From contig CANLLN010000003.1 in assembly GCA_947491945.1 (NCBI GenBank), positions 62,001 to 126,000 of the forward strand: 64,000 bases of DNA. Reading direction: 5' to 3'. The notes beneath the pieces were generated by a model. It made no database searches. It saw nothing but the letters and a program-made list of their open reading frames with translations, and had not been told where the DNA came from. A program made the translations under genes and the position numbers. This document shows positions 45,101-52,713 of the stretch, in pieces (within the stretch, counting starts at the first letter, position 1; each line of letters starts with the position of its first letter). The stretch is from an uncultured Carboxylicivirga sp. (lineage in GTDB: Bacteria; Bacteroidota; Bacteroidia; Bacteroidales; Marinilabiliaceae).

Positions 45101-45850
45101 GAGAAAGTAGCATCGGAGCTTCCGCCAAAAACGGAGGATGTAATTTTCTGTGAGATGGATACTGCCCAGCGTAAAGTGTATGATGCCTATCGTAATCAGT
45201 TTCGCGATCAGTTAGTGGGTAAGGTTGAGGAAGAAGGTGTTGGTAAGAGTAAGTTGTTGGTGTTGGAGGCCTTAACCCGTCTGCGACAGATATGTGACTC
45301 GCCGCAGCTCATTGGTGATCCCAAAATTGACGTGACGGAGTCGGTTAAGATAAAAGAGATAATACAACATATTACGGATCGTACGGCCAATCATAAAATA
45401 TTGATATTCTCACAGTTTGTGAAGATGCTGACCCTTATTAAAGATGAGCTTAGGCGCCGTAATATTGAGTTTGAGTACCTGGATGGAAAGAGCTCAACCC
45501 GTCAGCGCGAGCAGTCGGTTAATAATTTTCAGAACAATGAGGATTTAAGGGTATTTCTTATCAGTCTGAAGGCAGGAGGTACAGGCCTTAACCTGACTGC
45601 TGCCGATTACGTCTATCTGGTGGATCCCTGGTGGAACCCCGCCGTTGAAAATCAGGCCATCGATCGCTGTTACCGTATTGGTCAGGATAAAAAGGTATTT
45701 GCCTATCGCCTGATCTGTCGCGATACGGTGGAGGAGAAAATTCTAAAGCTGCAGGAGCGTAAAAAGAAAGTGGCCGGTGATATCGTACAGACCGATGAGA
45801 GTATTATGAAGAACCTGTCGCTCGACGATATTAAAGACCTTCTGGGCTAG
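42122..45850 (+). CDS. SWIM zinc-finger SNF2-family helicase
   Basis: A Swi2/Snf2 ATPase likely to move along double-stranded DNA and displace proteins or polymerase, as RapA/HepA relatives do. From ATG 42122 it has 1242 residues. The N-terminal SWIM zinc site is Cys72-x-Cys74 ... Cys82-x-His84. A long middle region (about 100-770) has no recognised domain. The ATPase follows: Walker A DDMGLGKT (Lys813), DESQ box (903-906), SGTPIENSTFDLYAQM, then the second RecA lobe with KILIFSQFVKML, LISLKAGGTGLNLTAADYV and motif VI QAIDRCYRIGQ. This SWIM-SNF2 type is widespread in bacteria but poorly studied. It is single and not part of a visible defence cluster. Confidence 0.92.
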   Translation: MAESVKDFISGEIDFYASNDISSEGTGLYQAGRVSLQLYQKALDNWIFSVKDTKTHKVQIRYLNERRLETMCNCSFIGGRFCVHTIAALLFIADIDGNIQLGFEKRNEQSSQRAVSGRSVLGFELPGFENITESFVKENTTYSILSAVSYSYQVSYVSGLTVLKDKLLVQLDQNFKKHVKIVFSYVDGKVYISPEEKTNLQSLTEAEVICLLKIARSGSPDLLNRVFKFSLEKIKEETMQKHGLEDADFDTYFKIGFDEKEGLVAQHTDFAKGLIPVQDNDAQVVTQMLASIDVDTYHLEKQDEVQKEERELGFILELSTTKTYFSDNYVIELTPIIGKPNKTRQALSSHIREYDGLHEDYILSISEHQKELLELIDRCNASMSASDLFIVHKRIMELLALEKHVYVNHSSSYKLKKGDLEPISIAAEPIDGFFEVKEDDNFVYLLPCLKIGDRQLSVDAINIEQSGQFIYVIDGVYYVTKDYRVARLIVDYNEPIKMVKAHKQSFYEKVIKPLSDRFDMDFDKGIYPIESVELDFKKKQVFLSEQDQHLIISPQVEYHNGVSVELTTSGNVLIEEGERIIQYKRNFELEEDFAEQLAALHSRFEAQKSSKVFHLHYNEFNQNMWFYRFFDALQLNNIEVYGLNDLKSFKYSPHKGKITTSISSGQDWFDISIHVSFGDNVVKLSDIRKAVLKKQRYIQLSDGSVGVLPAEWFHRFEKFFRHGEVDGDHLTVSKLRFSIVDELFENIDDAVVLEELAEKRRKLASFTQIEDTPVPESITADLRHYQKEGLNWLSFLHEMGWGGILADDMGLGKTLQVLTFLQHVLDQDSTTNLVVVPTTLLFNWENEIRKFAPDLKAHYHYGVQRLTDASAFDAYDIVFTTYGILLRDIEMLKSYSFNYVVLDESQAIKNPASRRYKAASLLQARSRLALSGTPIENSTFDLYAQMSFVNRGFLGGVSAFKESFSNAIDKEGNELIGGELQRLINPFVLRRTKEKVASELPPKTEDVIFCEMDTAQRKVYDAYRNQFRDQLVGKVEEEGVGKSKLLVLEALTRLRQICDSPQLIGDPKIDVTESVKIKEIIQHITDRTANHKILIFSQFVKMLTLIKDELRRRNIEFEYLDGKSSTRQREQSVNNFQNNEDLRVFLISLKAGGTGLNLTAADYVYLVDPWWNPAVENQAIDRCYRIGQDKKVFAYRLICRDTVEEKILKLQERKKKVAGDIVQTDESIMKNLSLDDIKDLLG

Positions 45851-45934
45851 TCTAGATTACGGAATGGTTCTTTATAAGTGTCTTGTGAAAGAGAACCGTT
45901 CCATATATTTATCAATCTACGATATGCATTTTAT

Positions 45935-45981
45935 ACTTATCGGATGACTAATTGATGGTTGCAAATAGTCATCCGATGAGT
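45935..45981. repeat. Palindromic element, copy 2 (SNF2/regulator junction)
   Basis: ACTTATCGGATGACTA (45935-45950) pairs with TAGTCATCCGATGAGT (45966-45981) over 16 bp with one G-T wobble and a 15-base loop. It shares the ACTTATCGGAT core with 7581-7628 and again lies between convergent genes without a U-tract. Confidence 0.8.
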
Positions 45982-46010
45982 CTGGCTGCTGTCAATCGAT
46001 AAGTTTGATC

Positions 46011-49000
46011 CTATTTTTCCGCTGCCCAGCGTCTGCGGCTTTGTTTATACTGACCCGGCGACATGTCAAATTCCTTTTTAAAGCTCTTAATAAAATAAGA
46101 GCTGCTGTTAAACCCAACTTTGTAGGCTATCTCACTTACCTGGTCATCAGTGCAGATTAGTTTAGCTGCTGCTTCTTTGAGTCGCACTGTGCGAATAAAA
46201 TCTGTGCCTGACTTGCCCGTTAGCGCTTTAATCTTACGGTGCAGATGGCTGCGACTCATCCCCAGCTCGTTACCCAGCTCTTCCACACCAAAGGCTTCAT
46301 CGGCCATATTAGCTCTTACAATGTCGAGGGTATTACTGATAAATGCCTCGTCAACTGAAGTGGTGGTTATTTCCGATGGCAACACAATGGCTTTACCCAT
46401 AAATATTTCCTGCAACTTCTGTCTTCCTTTCAGAAGATTGTCGATATAGGCAAGCAGTACATCAGGGTTAAAAGGTTTGGGAACATAAGCGTCGGCTCCG
46501 GTGTTAAGTCCTTCTATACGATTCTCGACCGACGCCTTGGCTGTTAACATAATTACTGGGATGTGACTCGTTTGTAGGTTAGTTTTAATGGCCTTGCACA
46601 GTTCAATGCCATTCATCACTGGCATCATCACATCTGTTAGTACCAGGTTAACCGTACGTCTTTCCAGTATGTCGCAGGCAGCCTGTCCATCCGAAGCCTT
46701 CAGCAGATGATAGTAGGGCGAAAGCAAAGTTGTAAGGTATTCCAGTACTTGAGGATTATCATCCACAATCAGAATTTTATGCTTGCTTTGGTCGATGTGT
46801 TCCAGGGGTATGGCCATATCAGAAGGAACATCGTCAGCTGCTATGGTAATGGGTGCCTCTGTGTTCGTCCCATTTTGGTGCAAGGGACTGTTTAATACGG
46901 GTATACTTACCGTAAAGCAGGTTCCAATGCCTTTTTCTGAAGTAACAGTAATTTGGCCGCCATGCAACTCCACCAACGATTTGGTAAGCGCCAGACCAAT
47001 GCCCGTACCACTTACATTACGTGCCCCCTGATGAAAGCGTTTGTATTGCTTAAAAATATCGTTTGCGTTGGCACTATCAATGCCCTCACCATCGTCTTTT
47101 ACTTCTATCAGCAGTGCCTGTTTCTCCATGGCATCATTATGCGCAAATGAAATGTTTAGTGACACATGCCCGTTTGTTTTACCATATTTAAAGGCGTTGG
47201 AAAGCAGGTTGTAAACCACCTTTTCTACAATATCATCATCAAACTGAAGGGTAAGGGTGTTGATGCTGCTCTTGATTACAAACTGCATGTTGCGCTCCTG
47301 TGCCATATAGCGAAATGACTCACCACATTCGCGGATGCAGGCAATGATATCGCCCTCTTTTATGTTGAGCTCCATGGCGCCCGTCTCTACTTTGCGGAAA
47401 TCCATAACCTGGTTAATCAGGCGCAGTAGCAGGCGAGTGTTTTTGTGGGCGATATTAAATAGCTTCTCCTCTTCATCGTTCAGTTTCAGCCTTTTTTTTA
47501 AGGATTCCAAGGGTGCCGATATGAGCGTTAAGGGTGTCCTGAACTCATGTGATATATTGGTAAAAAACTGCATGCGTAGGTGGTTTAGCTCATTAATTTT
47601 CTCCCTTTCAAGCACCTCGAACTCCAGTTTTCGTTTCAAGTCCATCCACAATACAGTATAGCGGATGTAGGCATACATCATCCCAACAATAATAATCAGA
47701 TAGGCCAGGTAGGCATACCAGCGTTTCCACCAAGGTGCCAGTACTTTTATTTGCAATGTAGTGTCTGAGGTGGTCCATACTCCATCGTTATTGGCAGCTT
47801 TTACTTTAAAAATATACTCACCTGCTTTTAGGTTATTGTATTTTACGCGTCGGTCGGTGGTGGGTTTACTCCATTCTTCCGACGAGTTTTCGAGCATATA
47901 ACTGTATACATTTTTCTCCGAGATAAAATAATTGATGGCAACAAACTCAATGCTTATGTTGGACTGGTTGTGTTTTAAGACAATGGATTGCGTGTTGGCA
48001 ATATTTTGTTTCAAGGGGCTATTCTCCTCGCCTGCTTTCACCGGACTGTTGTTAATATACAGCTCAGAGAGCAATACTTTGGGCACCTTATTATTAACTT
48101 TAATAACCTCGGGGTTGAATCTGTTAATACCACGTACGCCACCTACTAATAGTTGTTTGTTGCTAGTGTAAAGTAGTGCATTAAAGGTGCTACCTACCAG
48201 TCCGTCGCGGTTATCGTAGTTCTGAAAACGGCCGGTCTCCACCTCATATTTCGAAAGGCCGCCATGGCTTGCAAACCAGAGGATTCCCGGGTGTACTTCG
48301 GCGATGTCGTAAACCTGCTCCTGTGCCAGTCCATCGTTAATGGTCAGGTTGGTAATGGCTTCGTTGGTAGGATCTATTTTAAATATTCCTCCGCCATTGG
48401 ATCCCATCCATATATTACCGTTGCTACTCTCATTAATGCACAGAATAGCATTTTTTCCCACTCCGCTGTCGTTCAGCTTATCAAATAAATAGCATCGGTA
48501 AGTCTTACGGTTAGCATGCCAAAGGTAAATACCATTACTGGTGCCAATCCACAAATTATTTTTGGAATCCACAAACAGGCTCAGGATATATTCGTTCATC
48601 TGCTCATCGAGCTCAGGAAAGATATCGCTCAAGGCAGTAAAAACCTTGGTTTGGGTATCAAATTGGTACAGTCCATTGCCCAGGGTACCCACCCACAGCT
48701 TGTTGTCATCCTGCTGAGCCAGCGACCATACCGAAATGGATAACGGGCCATCATTTTGTTCAAGGGCAGGGTTATGTGTGATGAGTTGGTCACGCTGCTC
48801 GTCAAGCTGTGCCAGTCCGCTGCCATAAGTGCCCAGCCATATTGTACCTTTATTGTCTTCAAAGATGCGTTTTATAACGTTACTCTTTAGGTTTGATGCA
48901 ATCCGGTTATAGCGTTTAAAGGTTTCCTTTTCAGGGTTAAAAAGATTTAAGCCGCCTCCATCGGTGCCCACCCATATTCTGTTTTTTGAGTCTTGCAACA

Positions 49001-50093
49001 GACTTAGTACCACATTATCACTTAGGCTCTTAGGTAAATGATCCTGGTGAACGAAATGCTGAAAGCGGTTACGTTCCGTATTAATAATGCGTACCCCTTT
49101 GCCAATGGTTCCTACCCAGTACAAGCCGTTGTTGTCGATATAGGTTGTAAAAACAGCTTTAGTATCCAGTTGTGCAAGGGCTTTGTTATGATCTTTATCT
49201 TTGATTATTACTTTCCTTAAGGGATCGATATTGACAATACCGCCACCATCAACGGCTGCCAGCAGCGTACCATCTTTGTTAATGCCCAGGGACATTATAA
49301 TATTGAGTGAAGTGCCGTCAGCATTTGTATGCCCCACAAAGCGTTCATACTCCCTGGTCATCTTGTCGAAACGGTACAGTCCCATATTATCGGTGGCAAT
49401 CCAGATATTACCATTGCCATCGTCCAGCAGGTCATTGATCTGCATGGTAGGAAAGCGATAGTTAATAAAGGCATTATTTTGAGTGTCAAATAAACTTAAG
49501 CCTTGTCCGTAGGTGCCCAGCCATAAATTACCGTCAGATCCCTCACAAAGGGCATTTACCATATTAATGTAATTGCCTAAGGAGTCATTTTGGGCAAAAG
49601 ATTGAAAGGTGTTGTTGGTGTGATTGTAGTGATGTAAACCACCACCCATAGTAGCAATCCAAAGTCTGTTTTTCTTATCGAGTATCAGGTCGCCAATGTG
49701 GTTGTCGCGCAGGCTGGTTCCCGACTGTTCATCGGCCCAGAAACGTGTGAATTTTTCGGTGTCTTTATCCCGCACGTTTAAACCAAACTTGGTGCCCACC
49801 CATAAATCTCCGTTGTTGTCCTCCTGCAGGCAAGTGATAAAATTACTGCTTAGGGTACTTTCATCTTCCGAGATACTGAAATAGGTGTTTACCTCATAGC
49901 CGTTGTAGCGGTTAAGACCATAATAAGTGCTGATCCACATATAGCCATGTCGATCCTGCATAATCTCATTCACCGAGTTGTTACTTAGGCCATTTTCAGT
50001 GTCCAGTCCACTGAAATAGTAGGGCTGTGTTTGAGCAGACAGCGTGGGTGCATATAAAAAATATACAAGTAGGATTAGGATTGTATAGCGCAT
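46011..50093 (-). CDS. Hybrid two-component system regulator (HTCS)
   Basis: This one-protein signalling system typical of Bacteroidota usually senses a glycan fragment in the periplasm and switches on a nutrient-uptake operon. The 1360 residues have a signal peptide (1-20), then two seven-bladed propellers' worth of Reg_prop repeats (about 22-690, recurring DNNGDLWVGT-like units). A Y_Y_Y domain (about 715-780) and a membrane segment near 787-808 follow. The kinase has His849 in NISHEFRTPL, the N-box NLLSNAFKYG and the G-box GTGIGLALTKSL. The receiver domain has Asp1154 in LTDVMMP. A C-terminal AraC-type helix-turn-helix (about 1255-1355) includes the IAYKVGFNSSSYFIKSFKKEF motif. All phospho-relay residues are intact. 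The nearest SusC gene is about 4.6 kb away on the opposite strand. Confidence 0.96.
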   Translation of the reverse strand: MRYTILILLVYFLYAPTLSAQTQPYYFSGLDTENGLSNNSVNEIMQDRHGYMWISTYYGLNRYNGYEVNTYFSISEDESTLSSNFITCLQEDNNGDLWVGTKFGLNVRDKDTEKFTRFWADEQSGTSLRDNHIGDLILDKKNRLWIATMGGGLHHYNHTNNTFQSFAQNDSLGNYINMVNALCEGSDGNLWLGTYGQGLSLFDTQNNAFINYRFPTMQINDLLDDGNGNIWIATDNMGLYRFDKMTREYERFVGHTNADGTSLNIIMSLGINKDGTLLAAVDGGGIVNIDPLRKVIIKDKDHNKALAQLDTKAVFTTYIDNNGLYWVGTIGKGVRIINTERNRFQHFVHQDHLPKSLSDNVVLSLLQDSKNRIWVGTDGGGLNLFNPEKETFKRYNRIASNLKSNVIKRIFEDNKGTIWLGTYGSGLAQLDEQRDQLITHNPALEQNDGPLSISVWSLAQQDDNKLWVGTLGNGLYQFDTQTKVFTALSDIFPELDEQMNEYILSLFVDSKNNLWIGTSNGIYLWHANRKTYRCYLFDKLNDSGVGKNAILCINESSNGNIWMGSNGGGIFKIDPTNEAITNLTINDGLAQEQVYDIAEVHPGILWFASHGGLSKYEVETGRFQNYDNRDGLVGSTFNALLYTSNKQLLVGGVRGINRFNPEVIKVNNKVPKVLLSELYINNSPVKAGEENSPLKQNIANTQSIVLKHNQSNISIEFVAINYFISEKNVYSYMLENSSEEWSKPTTDRRVKYNNLKAGEYIFKVKAANNDGVWTTSDTTLQIKVLAPWWKRWYAYLAYLIIIVGMMYAYIRYTVLWMDLKRKLEFEVLEREKINELNHLRMQFFTNISHEFRTPLTLISAPLESLKKRLKLNDEEEKLFNIAHKNTRLLLRLINQVMDFRKVETGAMELNIKEGDIIACIRECGESFRYMAQERNMQFVIKSSINTLTLQFDDDIVEKVVYNLLSNAFKYGKTNGHVSLNISFAHNDAMEKQALLIEVKDDGEGIDSANANDIFKQYKRFHQGARNVSGTGIGLALTKSLVELHGGQITVTSEKGIGTCFTVSIPVLNSPLHQNGTNTEAPITIAADDVPSDMAIPLEHIDQSKHKILIVDDNPQVLEYLTTLLSPYYHLLKASDGQAACDILERRTVNLVLTDVMMPVMNGIELCKAIKTNLQTSHIPVIMLTAKASVENRIEGLNTGADAYVPKPFNPDVLLAYIDNLLKGRQKLQEIFMGKAIVLPSEITTTSVDEAFISNTLDIVRANMADEAFGVEELGNELGMSRSHLHRKIKALTGKSGTDFIRTVRLKEAAAKLICTDDQVSEIAYKVGFNSSSYFIKSFKKEFDMSPGQYKQSRRRWAAEK

Positions 50094-50210
50094 AAATACT
50101 GAATTAGGGAACTGTGAAGATATAAAAAAATAAATTATGCCGCCCGCTTTAAACCAAATGATCGCTCTGGTGTTTTTTGTTGAGCAGTGTAATGTTAAAG
50201 GAATATTAAG

Positions 50211-50612
50211 ATGAAAAAATATGGAATTATTATAGTTCTTACCTTGTTTGGTTTTTTAACCCACACTTTAATGAATGCTCAGGATAAGGTTCATCAGTTA
50301 TCAAGTCACATTTTAGATGTTACGGAAGGTAAGCCCGCTCCGAATGTAAAAATAAGTTTGTATAAGCAGGATAACAATGGTATTTGGAAGGAAGTAGATG
50401 AACGTGTAACGGATTTCTTGTTGATGCGTGAAGGAGAGTATAATCACGGTATTTATAAGCTAAGATACCATACAAAAAGCTATTTTAAGGGTTTAGATAA
50501 AGACACTTTCTATCCTTTTATTGAGGTAGTTTTTGAGATTGTTGATGACACCCATTATCATGTGCCCATAACCTTATCTGCTTACGGTTATTCCACCTAT
50601 CGAGGTAATTAG
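50211..50612 (+). CDS. Secreted 5-hydroxyisourate hydrolase-like (transthyretin family) protein
   Basis: HIUases open the ring of 5-hydroxyisourate in urate breakdown. The 133-residue product has a signal peptide (about 1-24, LMNAQ), so it acts outside the cytoplasm. Family residues visible are His33 in LSSHILD, His117 in HYHVP, and the C-terminal Y130-R-G-N133. Canonical enzymes end YRGS with catalytic Ser, here Asn. The DGR loop is also altered: VTDFLLMREGEYNHG replaces it, and Arg73 may stand in for the usual Arg. It may therefore be a modified enzyme or a binding protein of the transthyretin fold. It is divergent from the HTCS gene, and the flavin reductase gene follows after 52 bases. 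No other urate-pathway gene is present. Confidence 0.82.
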   Translation: MKKYGIIIVLTLFGFLTHTLMNAQDKVHQLSSHILDVTEGKPAPNVKISLYKQDNNGIWKEVDERVTDFLLMREGEYNHGIYKLRYHTKSYFKGLDKDTFYPFIEVVFEIVDDTHYHVPITLSAYGYSTYRGN

Positions 50613-50664
50613 TGCTTAGTTTATAATAAAAAAATCAAAAGAATTAGTAATAAGTTTAAAGGAT

Positions 50665-51345
50665 ATGCAAAAAGAAGTTCCGGTAGCGAATAAGATAAAA
50701 ACCGATTTACACGAAATTTTACAGATACGTCATTTAACCGATAGCACCTTCGTACTGCGCATTGAGCGCAAGGGTCTGACATTTCAGGCAGGCCAGCATG
50801 TGTGTGTGGGACCGCCCAACGGGATACACACCCGGGAATATTCCATTTATAGTGCTGAGCAGGACGATTACCTGGAGATATTAGTGAAAGAAGTGGAGAA
50901 CGGTCTCGTATCGCCCAGTCTTAAGAAGCTCAAGTCTGGTGGTTTTGTGGTAGTTGAAGAGCCCGTGGGATATTTCACAATTAATAAGGCTTTGCCCAAG
51001 AATCAAAAATATGTGTTTATTGCCAGCGGCACGGGTATATCGCCCTTTCATAGCTTCGTGCTGAGTACGCCAGGACTCAATTATACCCTTTTACATGGTG
51101 TTCGCCATGGGGATGAGGCTTATGATGCGGATGCCTACGAGGCGGGCCGCTATGTGCTATGTACCTCTCGCGATGATAGTGGTAATTATAAAGGGCGTGT
51201 GACACAATATTTAAAGAAGCATCCTTTTGGAACAGATGTGCATTATTACCTCTGTGGTAATTGTAATATGATTCATGATGTATATGACATTCTGGAGGAG
51301 CAAGGTGTCAGTACAGACAATATTCATGCTGAAGTATATTTTTAA
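50665..51345 (+). CDS. FAD/NAD(P)-binding ferredoxin reductase-like protein
   Basis: The 226-residue product has the two-domain FNR fold. The FAD part has REYSIYSAEQ (the RxYS flavin motif), and the nucleotide part has FIASGTGISPFHSF followed by LLHGVRH and the C-terminal YLCGNCNMIHDVYDILEEQGV, ending in an aromatic (YF). Members pass electrons between NAD(P)H and ferredoxin, flavodoxin or an oxygenase. No [2Fe-2S] domain is attached. The same-strand miaB-like gene starts 18 bases after its stop, so this reductase may supply electrons to the two iron-sulfur methylthiotransferases that follow (inference from arrangement). Confidence 0.88.
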   Translation: MQKEVPVANKIKTDLHEILQIRHLTDSTFVLRIERKGLTFQAGQHVCVGPPNGIHTREYSIYSAEQDDYLEILVKEVENGLVSPSLKKLKSGGFVVVEEPVGYFTINKALPKNQKYVFIASGTGISPFHSFVLSTPGLNYTLLHGVRHGDEAYDADAYEAGRYVLCTSRDDSGNYKGRVTQYLKKHPFGTDVHYYLCGNCNMIHDVYDILEEQGVSTDNIHAEVYF

Positions 51346-51363
51346 TTGTAAGCACAGATTAAG

Positions 51364-52713
51364 GTGAAGTATCATTTAATAACATTGGGCTGTCAGATGA
51401 ATCAGTCTGACAGTGAGCGGGTACGACGTGTATTGGAAGGAATGGGTGCCCAATGGACCGATAGCGAGGAGGAAGCGGGTATTATTGGTATCCTGGCCTG
51501 CTCGGTAAGGCAGAAAGCCATCGATAAGGTGTATTCAAAAATATCCGCGTGGAACCGGCGCAAAGACCGACAAAATCTGATCACTTTCATTAGTGGCTGC
51601 ATTTTACCGGCCGATAAGGAGAAGTTTCTGAAGTTGTTTGATATTGTGTTTGCAATGCGCGAGCTGCCACAGTTTCCGCAGATGATGGCACATTACGGTA
51701 TTACCACGCCGGCGGGTTTGGAGCGCGATAACCTCAATCCCAAAGAGGAGATGTCCTTCTTTTGGAAGGTAAAACCGAAATACAACAGTAATTTTGAAGC
51801 CTTTGTGCCTATTCAGAATGGCTGCGATAAGTTTTGCTCCTTCTGTGCAGTGCCCTACACACGTGGCCGAGAGGTGAGTCGACCATCTGCTGAAATTGTG
51901 AATGAAGTACAAAGTCTTGTTAATAAGGGCTATAAGTCCATTACGCTCTTGGGGCAGAATGTAAATTCCTATGGACTCGATAAGAAAGGCAAGGAGATAA
52001 ATTTTGCTCAATTACTGGAAGCCATCGGAGAGATAGGGGTTAAGAGCAGCCATCGTTTCTGGGTGTATTTTACCTCACCGCACCCTCGCGATATGGGACG
52101 TGAGGTGATTGAAGTGATTGCGCGTTATGACTGTTTGGCTAAACAAATTCATTTGCCTTTGCAGTCAGGGGATGATAAGGTACTGATTAGAATGAATCGC
52201 AAGCACTCGCTGAAAAAATACCGCGAATCGGTGGAGGCCATTCGTGAGTTGATTCCACAAGCCACTTTGTTTACCGATATTATTGTGGGTTTCTCGGGCG
52301 AAACGGATGAGCAGTTTCAAAATACGCGAAAGGCGCTTAAAGAGTTCGATTATAATATGGCTTATATTGCTATGTATTCGCGGCGGCCGGGAGCTACTTC
52401 TTATAGCTGGCCCGATGATGTGGAGCTGGCTACCAAGAAGCAGCGGCTGGCCGTGCTGTCTGAGGATCTGGCCGGTACGGCGGGAGCCTATAATGCCCAA
52501 ATGGTGGATAAAGTATTCCCCGTTTTGGTGCGTGATAAAGATCGTAAAAGCGGCTACTTAAGCGGGCAGACCGAAGGGAAAATAACGGTGCGTTTTGCAT
52601 CGGAGGATAATGCGCTGATTGGACAGATTGTGGATGTGAGGATTACTTCAGCCGGTAATTTCTCAGTTGAGGGAGAGTTGCTTGAGGTGTCGGCTTTGAT
52701 GGATAGAGAATGA
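51364..52713 (+). CDS. MiaB-like radical-SAM methylthiotransferase (divergent)
   Basis: This family adds a methylthio group to adenosine-37 derivatives of tRNA using two [4Fe-4S] clusters. The 449-residue product has N-terminal cluster cysteines Cys10 (TLGCQMNQSDSE), Cys46 (LACSVR) and Cys79 (SGCI). The radical-SAM cysteines are Cys154, Cys158 and Cys161 (NGCDKFCSFC), and a TRAM-like C-terminal domain covers about 378-445. GCQMNQSDSE is the MiaB form, but the second site reads LACSVR where MiaB has NTCSIR, and the region 80-140 is unusual. It may be a second MiaB paralogue. It begins with GTG, the only start fitting the family end. The next gene overlaps it by 4 bases (ATGA). Confidence 0.85.
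   Translation: MKYHLITLGCQMNQSDSERVRRVLEGMGAQWTDSEEEAGIIGILACSVRQKAIDKVYSKISAWNRRKDRQNLITFISGCILPADKEKFLKLFDIVFAMRELPQFPQMMAHYGITTPAGLERDNLNPKEEMSFFWKVKPKYNSNFEAFVPIQNGCDKFCSFCAVPYTRGREVSRPSAEIVNEVQSLVNKGYKSITLLGQNVNSYGLDKKGKEINFAQLLEAIGEIGVKSSHRFWVYFTSPHPRDMGREVIEVIARYDCLAKQIHLPLQSGDDKVLIRMNRKHSLKKYRESVEAIRELIPQATLFTDIIVGFSGETDEQFQNTRKALKEFDYNMAYIAMYSRRPGATSYSWPDDVELATKKQRLAVLSEDLAGTAGAYNAQMVDKVFPVLVRDKDRKSGYLSGQTEGKITVRFASEDNALIGQIVDVRITSAGNFSVEGELLEVSALMDRE

Noticed and set aside
42122-45850. Defence island around the SNF2 helicase
   Set aside because: Neighbours are purL and a nutrient-type regulator; no nuclease, methylase or other defence gene is present.
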